A stretch of 13,399 nucleotides of DNA from an uncultured Collinsella sp. (GTDB taxonomy: Bacteria; Actinomycetota; Coriobacteriia; Coriobacteriales; Coriobacteriaceae): the NCBI GenBank assembly GCA_900757185.1, contig CAAEMX010000037.1, positions 1 to 13,399 on the forward strand, read 5' to 3'. A program made the translations under genes and the position numbers. Positions 7,796 through 13,399 of this stretch are shown here, piece after piece. Numbering within the stretch: position 1 is the first letter of the stretch; each line of letters opens with the position of its first letter. The notes beneath the pieces are model-generated. The model had not been told where the DNA came from, did not search any database, and was given only the letters and a program-made list of their open reading frames with translations.

Positions 7796-8467
7796 ATGGG
7801 TTCCATCAAAATCGCTCCATCCGTCCTTTCGGCCGACATGGCCAACCTGAAGGGCGAGCTCGACAAGATCGCCGGTGCCGACTACGTGCACTTCGACGTC
7901 ATGGACGGTCACTTTACCGGTAACCTCACCTTTGGCGTCGACATCCTCAAGGCCGTCAAGCGCTCCACCGATGTACCGGTCGACGCGCACCTGATGGTGT
8001 CGAACCCCGACGAGACGGTCGATTGGTACGCCGACGCCGGTGCCGACATGATCACCGTGCACTACGAAGCCTCCACGCACCTGCACCGCACGCTCACGCA
8101 CTTGCAGCAGCGCGGCGTCAAGGCCGGCGTGGTGCTCAACCCCGCCACGCCCGTCTGCGTGCTCGAGAGCATCATCGACGTTGTCGACATGGTGCTGCTC
8201 ATGAGCGTGAACCCCGGCTTTGGCGGCCAGAGCTTTATCCCGGGCACCATCGCCAAGCTCCACGAGCTCAAGGCCATGTGTGAGCGCCACGGCGTTTCGC
8301 CCCTCATCGAGGTCGACGGCGGCATTTCTTCCAAAAACATCGCAGAGGTCGTCAAGGCCGGTGCCAACGTGCTCGTAGCCGGCTCCGCCGTATTTAAGTC
8401 CGAAGATCCCGCTGCCGAGGTTGCGCTGCTGCAGAAGCTGGGCAACGAGGCCGCACAGGAGGCATAA
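7796..8467 (+). CDS. rpe: Ribulose-phosphate 3-epimerase
   Basis: Interconverts ribulose-5-phosphate and xylulose-5-phosphate in the pentose phosphate pathway. It is a TIM barrel with metal-binding His32, Asp34, His65 and Asp174, seen in the blocks VHFDVMDGHF (31-40), DAHLMVSNP (63-71) and IEVDGG (171-176). The phosphate-binding and flexible loop block MSVNPGFGGQSFIP is at 136-149. Ser10, in APSVLSAD, belongs to the conserved N-terminal strand. Length 223 aa is typical. AAAGG at about 7783-7787 sits 8 nt before the ATG. The gene lies 18 nt after gpsA and 6 nt before the cysteine desulfurase. There is no obvious biochemical link to its neighbours, so the placement looks like operon hitch-hiking rather than a pathway cluster. 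Confidence 0.97.
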   Translation: MGSIKIAPSVLSADMANLKGELDKIAGADYVHFDVMDGHFTGNLTFGVDILKAVKRSTDVPVDAHLMVSNPDETVDWYADAGADMITVHYEASTHLHRTLTHLQQRGVKAGVVLNPATPVCVLESIIDVVDMVLLMSVNPGFGGQSFIPGTIAKLHELKAMCERHGVSPLIEVDGGISSKNIAEVVKAGANVLVAGSAVFKSEDPAAEVALLQKLGNEAAQEA

Positions 8468-8473
8468 ACCCTT

Positions 8474-9652
8474 ATGACCGCAGGTCAAAACCGCATACCC
8501 GTGAATCTTGACTATGCCGCCTCGACGCCCATGCGCGCCGAGGCGCTCCTTGCGCAGCGCGAGTACGACGACAGCGAGCTTGCCGGCGTCAACCCCAACT
8601 CGCTGCATTCGCTCGGCCGCAAGGCCGCTGCGCGCCTGGAGGTGGCGCGTCGCGAGATCGCCCGTAGCTTTGGCGCACGCGTCCGCCCGTCCGAGATCGT
8701 CCTGACCAACGGCGGCACCGAGGCAAACCAGCTGGCGCTCCTCGGACTTGCCGAGGGCGCTCGTCAGCGCGATCGCAAGCGCGACCGCGTGATCGTGTCG
8801 GCGATTGAGCACGATTCGATTCTGGACAACCTGCCGCTGCTGCGCGCCGCCGGCTTTACCGTCGATCTGGTGCAGCCCTGCCGTGCGGGCTACATCGAGA
8901 CCGCTGCGCTGAACGACTTGCTCGGCGACGACGTCGCACTCGTGAGCATCATGACAGCCAACAACGAGACCGGCGTGGTGCAGCCCATCCGCGAGCTGGC
9001 CGCCGCCGCGCATACCGTGGGCGCCCTGTTCCACACCGATGCCATCCAGGGCTATTTGCATATTCCGCTCGATGTCACCGAGCTGGGCGTCGATGCAATG
9101 TCCGTTGCCGCGCATAAGATCGGCGGCCCTGTGGCATCCGGTGCGCTCTACGTAAAGAACCGCACGCCGCTGCGCCCCCGAATCTTTGGCGGCGGACAGG
9201 AAGCCGGACGACGTGCCGGCACGCAGGACCTGCGCACGCAGCTCGCCTTTGCCGCTGCCGCCTGCACGCTGACGCCCCATGTGGCCGAGGAGCGTGAGAA
9301 GCTGCAAGCCCTTTCCGACAAGCTCTACGCCACGCTTACGGCCCATCCGCGCATTCACGCCACGATGGGCGACTATGCGCATGCCGACCGTCTGCCCGGC
9401 ATGGTATCGATCTACATTGACGGCATGGACTCCGAGGAGCTCATCATCAAGCTCGACGCCGCCGGCTTTGAGGTGTCGGCAGGCTCGGCATGCTCGAGCG
9501 GCAGCATGGACCCCAGCCATGTTTTGAGCGCGATGGGTATCGGTCGCGAGCAAGCTCTCGGCGCCCTTCGCATCTCGTTTGATGATCGCGTAAACCCAGC
9601 CGATCTGGACGACTTTGCCCAGACGCTGCTCTCCATCGTAGGTGCCGCATGA
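8474..9652 (+). CDS. Cysteine desulfurase, NifS/IscS type (class I)
   Basis: PLP enzyme that takes sulfur from L-cysteine, leaving alanine, and passes the persulfide to Fe-S cluster or thio-cofactor and tRNA thiolation machinery. The fold opens with LDYAASTPM (12-20). Other family blocks are LTNGGTEANQLAL (77-89), His113 in SAIEHDS, TANNETGVVQP (161-171), the PLP lysine Lys215 in VAAHKIGGP, GGGQEAGRRAGTQ (239-251), and the catalytic loop GSACSSG with Cys340, followed by DPSHVL. The loop after the active cysteine and the SACSS signature place it in the NifS/IscS group, not the SufS group. Length 392 aa is normal. AGGAGG at 8457-8462 precedes the ATG by 11 nt. The stop codon overlaps the start of the NIF3 gene (ATGA). 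No scaffold protein (IscU/SufU) or mnmA gene is in the window, so the sulfur acceptor is not known. Confidence 0.95.
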   Translation: MTAGQNRIPVNLDYAASTPMRAEALLAQREYDDSELAGVNPNSLHSLGRKAAARLEVARREIARSFGARVRPSEIVLTNGGTEANQLALLGLAEGARQRDRKRDRVIVSAIEHDSILDNLPLLRAAGFTVDLVQPCRAGYIETAALNDLLGDDVALVSIMTANNETGVVQPIRELAAAAHTVGALFHTDAIQGYLHIPLDVTELGVDAMSVAAHKIGGPVASGALYVKNRTPLRPRIFGGGQEAGRRAGTQDLRTQLAFAAAACTLTPHVAEEREKLQALSDKLYATLTAHPRIHATMGDYAHADRLPGMVSIYIDGMDSEELIIKLDAAGFEVSAGSACSSGSMDPSHVLSAMGIGREQALGALRISFDDRVNPADLDDFAQTLLSIVGAA

Positions 9653-10458
9653 TCGTCGCCGAACTCGAGCGCGCCCTGCTTGCACGCTATCCTAAGACGG
9701 ACGCCGAGGGTTGGGATCATGTTGGTTTATCTGTGGGAGATCCCGCCGCTGAGATCACCGGTGTTGCCTGCGCACTTGACGCTACCAAGGCCAACGTGCA
9801 CCGTGCTCTCGAGGCCGACGCCAACGTGCTGCTGACGCATCATCCCATCTATATCAAGGCGCCCGAGGCCTTTTGTCCGGCCGATTCCGCGCGTCCCCAG
9901 TGCAGCGCTGCGCTGTACGAGGCAGCTCGTTGCGGCGTGAGCATTATCTCGCTTCACACCAACCTGGACCGCTCGCACGAAGCGCGCGTTCGTCTGAGTG
10001 AGTTGCTGGGCGCTGAGTCCGTGAGCTCGCTGGAACATGTGGACGAGCCTGAGCTCACCGGTCTGGGCGCACTCGCGACCCTCCACGACGTCTGCAGTCT
10101 GCGCGACCTTGCCGCGCGCGCCGCCACGGCATTTGGCAGCGACCCGCGCGTGTGGGGTGAGGCCGATTGCCCCTGCCGCACCGTCGCCATTTTGGGCGGC
10201 TCCCTGGGCGACTTCGGAGAGCTCGCCATCACCGCGGACGCAGATGTTGTCGTGACAGGCGAGGCGGGCTACCACGTGGCGCAAGACCTTGCCTTGCGCG
10301 GACTGCCGGTGATTCTGCTCGGCCATGACCGCTCCGAGGAGCCGTTCGTTGATATATTGATGAACTCTGCAGTTGACGCCGGGGTCGACCCCCGTCATGC
10401 GATTAAAATACTGAACCCTTGCCAATGGTGGACTGTGACAAAAGGAGAGAACTTATGA
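9649..10458 (+). CDS. NIF3 / DUF34 family dinuclear-metal protein
   Basis: Member of the NIF3-like family (E. coli YbgI/DUF34, often labelled GTP cyclohydrolase 1 type 2), with no agreed cellular function. Two metal-binding blocks are visible: LTHHPIYIK with His64 and His65, and SLHTNLDRS with Asp107. Near the C-terminus lie GEAGYHVAQD and LLGHDRSEEP with His226 and Glu230. These match the five metal ligands of YbgI (two His, Asp, His, Glu). WDHVGL at 22-27 is the family N-terminal block. At 269 aa it is the short form, without the extra PII-like domain found in about 370-aa Bacillus members. The ATG at 9649 overlaps the desulfurase stop by 4 nt, and the end overlaps the next gene by 4 nt (ATGA at both joints), so all three are probably translationally coupled. 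Confidence 0.93.
   Translation: MIVAELERALLARYPKTDAEGWDHVGLSVGDPAAEITGVACALDATKANVHRALEADANVLLTHHPIYIKAPEAFCPADSARPQCSAALYEAARCGVSIISLHTNLDRSHEARVRLSELLGAESVSSLEHVDEPELTGLGALATLHDVCSLRDLAARAATAFGSDPRVWGEADCPCRTVAILGGSLGDFGELAITADADVVVTGEAGYHVAQDLALRGLPVILLGHDRSEEPFVDILMNSAVDAGVDPRHAIKILNPCQWWTVTKGENL
10441..10448 (+). promoter_or_regulatory. Ribosome binding site of the zinc-ribbon protein gene
   Basis: AAAGGAGA within the end of the NIF3 gene, 6 nt before the ATG at 10455. It selects this start over an in-frame ATG at 10419, which would add 12 unrelated residues. Confidence 0.8.
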
Positions 10459-11174
10459 GCGCCGGCGCTACGCTACTCAAGCTGCAACAGATCGATTTGG
10501 AGCTCGCGCGCAACAAGAGCGAACTTGCCAATATGCCGGAGCTCAAGGAGCTCGCTTCCAAGCGTAAGACCTATGTGAAGCTCAAGTCCGAGATGACCAA
10601 GCTCTACGCCCAGCGCAAGGATCTGGACATTGAGCTCGACGACCTCAACACCACCGAGATTCAGACCAATAACGCCATCGAGGCTGCCAAGAAGCGTCAC
10701 GTCGACGGCTCTGACTACCGCGAGGTTCAGGACCTGGAGAATGAGCTCGCCACCCTGGCCAAGCGTCTGGACAAGATCGAGCACACCCGCAAGGACGTCG
10801 TTGTCGCCCATAAGGAAGCGCTTGACCGCGAGGCTCGCGCGCAGGCCATCATCGCCAAGTTCGAGGAGGGCGTGAAGGCCGATACCAAGGCTGCCCGTGC
10901 CAAGGCCGCCGACCTGCAGGCCCAGATCGATGCTGCAACCAAGGAGCGCATCGCCCTTGCCGCCACGCTGCCCGCCGACGTGCTCACCGACTACGAGCGC
11001 CTGCTCAAGCAGTTCCGTGGCCTGGCCGTCGAGACCATTCAGGGCAACATCCCCACAGTCTGCCACACCGCGCTGCAGGCATCGTCCATGAGCGACCTCA
11101 ACCACGACGGCAGGTCAATTACACACTGCCCGTACTGCCACCGCCTGCTGGTGCTCCCGAGCAAGGAAGCATAA
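10455..11174 (+). CDS. Coiled-coil protein with C-terminal zinc ribbon (DUF164/C4-type), degenerate first knuckle
   Basis: A 239-aa protein of the CT398/HP0958-like family, usually called C4-type zinc ribbon or CdsZ-like protein. Residues about 5-175 are charged, Leu-, Lys- and Glu-rich heptad-like helices, predicted to form a long antiparallel coiled-coil hairpin, with the turn near HVDGSDYREVQD (82-93), a conserved block of the family. The C-terminal region carries only three cysteines: Cys203 in TVCHTAL, and the pair CPYC at 225-228. In the family the first knuckle is normally CxxC followed by His; here the first of those cysteines is replaced by Pro200. His204 or His224 could complete a zinc site. 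The family function is unclear; roles in binding RNA, chaperoning secretion or flagellar proteins, and regulation have been proposed in other bacteria. It overlaps the NIF3 gene by 4 nt, and NIF3 with a zinc-ribbon gene is a common conserved pair. Confidence 0.88.
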   Translation: MSAGATLLKLQQIDLELARNKSELANMPELKELASKRKTYVKLKSEMTKLYAQRKDLDIELDDLNTTEIQTNNAIEAAKKRHVDGSDYREVQDLENELATLAKRLDKIEHTRKDVVVAHKEALDREARAQAIIAKFEEGVKADTKAARAKAADLQAQIDAATKERIALAATLPADVLTDYERLLKQFRGLAVETIQGNIPTVCHTALQASSMSDLNHDGRSITHCPYCHRLLVLPSKEA

Positions 11175-11177
11175 ACG

Positions 11178-12389
11178 ATGGCGGCGCCCAACAATTCAAT
11201 GCAACTTGAGGGAAAAACGATCCTGCTGGGTATTACCGGCGGGATCGCCGCCTATAAGTCATGCAATATCGTGCGCCTGCTGCAAAAGCGCGGCGCACGC
11301 GTCAAGGTCGTTATGAGCGAGCATGCCGCGAAGTTTGTGGGGCCGCTCACCTTCCGCGCGCTCACCAATGAGCCCGTCGCGGTGGGCCTGTTCGACGACC
11401 CCTCCGACCCCATCCATCACATCTCGCTTGCGCAGGAACCCGACCTAGTGGTCGTGGCGCCCGCCACGGCCAATATCATCGCTAAGATGGCCAACGGCTT
11501 TGCCGATGACCTGATTTCCACGACGCTGCTCGCCACGCCGCGACCCATTGTGATCGCGCCGGCCATGAACAGCGGCATGTGGAAGGCGCCGGCCACGCAG
11601 GCCAACATGGCCACGCTGCGCGAGCGCGGTGTCCACGCCGTGGGCCCCGGTAGTGGCTACCTTGCCTGCGGCGACGTGGACACGGGGCGCATGAGCGAGC
11701 CCGAGGACATCGTCGAAGCCATCTGCGAGGTGCTCAATCCCGTGCCGCAAGACGTAGCGGGCAAGCGTATCGTCATCACTGCCGGCCCCACGCATGAGCC
11801 GATCGATCCGGTGCGCTTCATTGGCAACCGGTCGTCGGGCAAGATGGGCGTCGCCCTGGCAGGGGAGGCCGTACGCCGCGGCGCTGCGGTCACGCTCGTG
11901 CTGGGACCGACGACGCTCGATGTTCCCCACGGCGTGGAGTGCGTGCGCGTGCAGACCGCCGCAGAGATGCTGCAGGCGGCGCTGGGCGCCTTCCAGACGG
12001 CCGATGCGGCCATTTGTGCGGCCGCCGTCGCCGACTACGCCCCCGTATCCCCTGCGGACCACAAGCTCAAAAAGGCAAACGAACGCCTCGATCGCATAGA
12101 ACTGGTCGAGACGGTTGATATTTTGGCCGAGCTTTCGCGCCAGAAGGGGGAGCGGTGCGTGATCGGCTTTGCTGCCGAGACCGATAACGTCGTAGAGTAC
12201 GCTGAGCGTAAATTGGCCCGTAAGGGTTGCGATGCGATCATCGCCAACGATGTCTCGCGCGCCGATTCGGGCTTTGGAACCGATACCAATAAGGCTTGGA
12301 TTGTAAGCACAGCAGGGACGCAGGAACTTCCTGTGCTAACAAAACCCCAGCTCGCAGATACAATTTTGGACTTGCTCAAAAATAATTAA
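11178..12389 (+). CDS. coaBC: Bifunctional phosphopantothenoylcysteine synthetase/decarboxylase
   Basis: Two consecutive steps of coenzyme A synthesis. The N-terminal CoaC domain is a flavoprotein decarboxylase and the C-terminal CoaB domain is a CTP-dependent ligase joining 4'-phosphopantothenate to cysteine. CoaC shows GITGGIAAYK (18-27), the active-site His81 in HHISL, APATANIIAKMA (94-105), PAMN (128-131) and the substrate-clamp Cys164 in GYLACGD. CoaB shows TAGPTHEPID (201-210), NRSSGKMG (217-224), AAVADY (282-287), KLKK (296-299) and FAAETDN (331-337). Length 403 aa is standard. AAGGAAG at 11163-11169 precedes the ATG at 11178; an internal Met8 (11199) is a weaker alternative start. It is the last protein gene of the operon, and no terminator separates it from the tRNA gene, so the two may share a transcript. 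Confidence 0.98.
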   Translation: MAAPNNSMQLEGKTILLGITGGIAAYKSCNIVRLLQKRGARVKVVMSEHAAKFVGPLTFRALTNEPVAVGLFDDPSDPIHHISLAQEPDLVVVAPATANIIAKMANGFADDLISTTLLATPRPIVIAPAMNSGMWKAPATQANMATLRERGVHAVGPGSGYLACGDVDTGRMSEPEDIVEAICEVLNPVPQDVAGKRIVITAGPTHEPIDPVRFIGNRSSGKMGVALAGEAVRRGAAVTLVLGPTTLDVPHGVECVRVQTAAEMLQAALGAFQTADAAICAAAVADYAPVSPADHKLKKANERLDRIELVETVDILAELSRQKGERCVIGFAAETDNVVEYAERKLARKGCDAIIANDVSRADSGFGTDTNKAWIVSTAGTQELPVLTKPQLADTILDLLKNN

Positions 12390-12397
12390 AAAAGTTC

Positions 12398-12430
12398 TTG
12401 CGCAAGGCCAAAGTTTCGGGTTAATATACT
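12398..12430 (+). promoter_or_regulatory. Possible promoter of the tRNA-Pro gene
   Basis: The short AT-rich gap between coaBC and the tRNA has TAATAT (12422-12427) overlapping TATACT (12425-12430), either of which could be a -10 element. TTGCGC (12398-12403) lies 18 nt before TAATAT. The -35 match is poor (3 of 6), and the better -10 (TATACT) has no suitably spaced -35. The palindrome CTTGCGCAAG (12397-12406) overlaps the -35 and could be an operator or chance. The location, 40-70 nt before the tRNA, is right for a promoter. Confidence 0.4.
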
Positions 12431-12433
12431 CCC

Positions 12434-12458
12434 TGTTGCGAGCGAGAGCAGAGCAACA
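12434..12458 (+). other. Hairpin in the 5' leader of the tRNA-Pro precursor
   Basis: TGTTGC (12434-12439) pairs with GCAACA (12453-12458) around a 13-nt loop, ending 11 nt before the mature tRNA. It probably folds in the 5' leader removed by RNase P. The loop sequence is purine rich. No other function is indicated. Confidence 0.35.
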
Positions 12459-12469
12459 AACAAAAGCTT

Positions 12470-12546
<77 letters not shown>

Positions 12547-12555
12547 GAAGTTTGC

Positions 12556-12585
12556 AGGTCAGGCACCTAGTGCCTGACCTTTTTT
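12556..12585 (+). terminator. Rho-independent terminator after tRNA-Pro
   Basis: Perfect 11-bp inverted repeat AGGTCAGGCAC (12556-12566) and GTGCCTGACCT (12570-12580) around a CTA loop, followed at once by a run of T (12580-12585) and, after one G, four more T. On the + strand this is a textbook intrinsic terminator for the tRNA and any read-through from coaBC. Confidence 0.95.
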
Positions 12586-12588
12586 GTT

Positions 12589-12618
12589 TTAAGCAATTGC
12601 TTAATTTTGATTAAGCAA
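12589..12618. repeat. TTAAGCAA inverted/direct repeat cluster
   Basis: TTAAGCAA occurs at 12589-12596 and 12611-12618, and its reverse complement TTGCTTAA at 12597-12604. The first two units form a perfect 16-bp palindrome. The second and third form a 9-bp stem, TTGCTTAAT with ATTAAGCAA, around a TTTG loop. The alternatives are mutually exclusive. It could be an operator for a dimeric regulator or a backup terminator structure; the AT-rich stem makes a strong terminator unlikely. Confidence 0.7.
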
Positions 12619-12630
12619 CAGGGTGCCAAA

Positions 12631-12724
12631 AATCTACCTGCGCGATAATCGCTTTTTGCGGTTACTTGCGCGTTTTGCACGCGCTTGAGCCGATTTATTA
12701 ACGCGACATGAATCTACATACGCG
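12631..12724. repeat. Imperfect 14-bp direct repeat pair
   Basis: AATCTACCTGCGCG at 12631-12644 and AATCTACATACGCG at 12711-12724 match at 12 of 14 positions, 80 bp apart (start to start). They may be binding sites or chance in a region of limited composition. Confidence 0.45.
12668..12684. repeat. GC-rich hairpin
   Basis: GCGCGT (12668-12673) and ACGCGC (12679-12684) form a 6-bp stem with a TTTGC loop. It is followed by TTGAGCC rather than a T run, so it is not a clear + strand terminator. Confidence 0.4.
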
Positions 12725-12748
12725 TAGCTGGTATACAGACGAGTACAG

Positions 12749-12816
12749 GCTGTATTTATCGCCGCGATTTACGCAGATATGGCAACTGTAACGAACAAGC
12801 GTGTCGCTGTATTTAT
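12749..12816. repeat. 11-bp direct repeat pair GCTGTATTTAT
   Basis: The exact 11-mer GCTGTATTTAT occurs at 12749-12759 and 12806-12816, 57 bp apart (start to start), in the A+T-richer part of the intergenic region. Its role is unknown. Confidence 0.5.
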
Positions 12817-13010
12817 TCCAATAGTTCACCTGATCGATGGACAAGTGGGCTGTTGCAACGAAACGCCAAACGGGATGGGCTCTATACGAGGACGCCGCAG
12901 ACGTAATGGCGGGGGAGTGCGGCGGGCGCTCTGAGAGCCTCTGTGTGACCCCATGTCTCCTTAACTCGATAATTTGTGTTTCAAGCCACGAATCGGTCGA
13001 GCAATTGCCA

Positions 13011-13043
13011 AAAGAAAGGCCCATGCAGGATTGCACGGGCCTT
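13011..13043 (-). terminator. Rho-independent terminator of the histidine kinase gene
   Basis: Read on the minus strand, AAGGCCC-G-TGCA (13043-13032) pairs with TGCA-T-GGGCCTT (13027-13016), with one G-T wobble at the junction (the C36/A23 pair on the + strand) and a 4-nt ATCC loop. The T-rich run TTTCTTTT follows. The hairpin lies about 110 nt beyond the kinase stop codon and faces the right way to end its transcript. On the + strand the hairpin is followed by ACATC, not T residues, so it acts mainly on the minus strand. Confidence 0.8.
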
Positions 13044-13153
13044 ACATCAGATCATATTTGAGTTAGAAGCACCAAACGGGGCAGACGCAACAGCATCTCG
13101 TCGCGGCCTCGGCGAGCGACATATCGCAGTCGAGGTAGACATCAAGGAAGTCA

Positions 13154-13399
13154 TCAGATCCCGCACAGGGGGACCGCGATGGTGGCCACCGCGCCGCCCG
13201 AGGGGCTGTTGGCGAGCGAGACGGAGCCCCCGTGGGCGCTCGCGGCCTCGGAGGCGACGTGGAGGCCGAGCCCGTAGTGGCGGCCTCCGTCGCGCGAGGA
13301 GCGGGATGAGTCGTCTGTGAAGAGGCGCTCGCAGCCGCGTTCGAGGGCGGCGGGAGAGAAGCCCGGTCCGTCGTCGGTCACCTCGATGACGAGGCGCCC
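13154..13399 (-). CDS. Sensor histidine kinase, C-terminal part (runs off the window)
   Basis: Only the last 81 residues are present; the gene continues beyond the right edge. They form the end of an HATPase_c (GHKL) ATP-binding domain: GRLVIEVTDDGPGF contains the G1 box DDGPG, an ATP-lid region rich in Ser, Arg and Asp follows, then GRHYGLGLHVASEAASAHGG holds the G2 box (GLGL), and the last strands are GGAVATIAVP, ending LCGI. This is the usual C-terminus of a two-component sensor kinase that autophosphorylates on His; the sensor and dimerisation domains lie outside the window, so its signal and its partner regulator are unknown. It is convergent with the + strand operon, and its own terminator lies at 13011-13043. 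A GTG at 13379-13381 lies inside the domain and is not a true start. Confidence 0.88.
   Translation of the reverse strand, partial: GRLVIEVTDDGPGFSPAALERGCERLFTDDSSRSSRDGGRHYGLGLHVASEAASAHGGSVSLANSPSGGAVATIAVPLCGI

Larger units (their letters stand above)
12587..13153. other. 567-bp intergenic region between convergent transcription units
   Basis: This stretch follows the tRNA terminator and precedes the 3' end of the minus-strand histidine kinase. I see no credible protein gene. The open frames present lack ribosome binding sites, show codon use unlike the neighbours, or run through a terminator. From about 12587 to 12840 the sequence is visibly more A+T-rich than the genes. It holds a cluster of TTAAGCAA inverted and direct repeats (12589-12618), two pairs of short direct repeats, a GCGCGT/ACGCGC hairpin (12668-12684) and a minus-strand terminator (13011-13043). 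Nothing recognisable as a known RNA family was found. Confidence 0.7.

Noticed and set aside
7646..9685. Long minus-strand open frame of 679 codons opposite gpsA, rpe and the cysteine desulfurase
   Set aside because: It is antisense to three well-recognised genes. Its predicted protein is rich in Ala, Gly, Val, His and Arg with no domain, as expected from the mirror of high-GC codon use.
12642..12657. GCGA-TAA-TCGC followed by TTTTT as a second + strand terminator
   Set aside because: Only 4 bp of stem with a 3-nt loop, and no transcript needs ending there, since the strong terminator lies 60 nt upstream.
12698..13036. Minus-strand 112-codon frame in the intergenic region
   Set aside because: It begins inside the kinase terminator hairpin, has no ribosome binding site, and its codon use is unlike the neighbouring genes. 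No domain recognised.
12837..13061. Plus-strand 74-codon frame in the intergenic region
   Set aside because: No Shine-Dalgarno or promoter, atypical codon use, and it reads straight through the hairpin at 13016-13043.
13046..13154. Short minus-strand frame starting MTSLMSTSTAIC at the kinase stop (TGATG overlap)
   Set aside because: The stop-start overlap is attractive, but the Ser/Arg/Pro-rich peptide has no recognisable features and no ribosome binding site is visible. The alternative Cys-rich frame in the same stretch is more unusual.
12976..13320. Plus-strand 114-codon frame opposite the kinase end
   Set aside because: Arg- and Pro-rich translation antisense to the conserved ATPase domain of the histidine kinase.

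Overview
The window is a high-GC bacterial chromosome segment. Coding regions are strongly G/C at third codon positions and the gene set is housekeeping. Gene order and protein style suggest a Coriobacteriia actinobacterium, most likely Collinsella or a close relative. That taxon is an inference from familiarity with the gene neighbourhood; no database search was possible.

Positions 35-12389 hold thirteen genes, all on the + strand and very tightly packed. Most junctions are gaps of 2-18 nt or overlaps of 4-8 nt; the largest gap is 66 nt, between the first two genes. In order they are: an RluB-type rRNA pseudouridine synthase, CMP kinase (cmk), a PlsC-family acyltransferase, IspH, a PDZ/radical-SAM/DUF512 protein of unknown function, the ribosome-assembly GTPase Der, PlsY, GpsA, Rpe, a NifS/IscS-type cysteine desulfurase, a NIF3 (DUF34) protein, a coiled-coil zinc-ribbon protein, and CoaBC. 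A tRNA-Pro(GGG) follows at 12470-12546, then a strong rho-independent terminator at 12556-12585.

Several genes form coherent themes. GpsA makes sn-glycerol-3-phosphate, PlsY acylates it to lysophosphatidate and the PlsC-like enzyme would make phosphatidate, so the core of phospholipid synthesis is here. Cmk feeds the CTP/dCTP pool, and CTP is also used by CoaB and in CDP-diacylglycerol synthesis. IspH and the radical-SAM protein need iron-sulfur clusters, and the cysteine desulfurase could supply the sulfur. RluB and Der both act on the large ribosomal subunit.

Positions 12587-13153 are a non-coding stretch of about 570 bp, visibly richer in A+T up to about 12840. It carries several short inverted and direct repeats and ends in a minus-strand terminator. 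That terminator belongs to the last gene, the 3' end of a histidine kinase on the minus strand that runs off the right edge. The + strand operon and this kinase are therefore convergent, which marks a boundary between the housekeeping block and a different locus.

I found no clearly novel multi-gene system. The points most worth a second look are the uncharacterised DUF512 radical-SAM protein, a PlsC homologue with Glu in place of the catalytic-motif Asp, a zinc-ribbon protein that has lost one cysteine of its first knuckle, and the repeat-bearing intergenic region.
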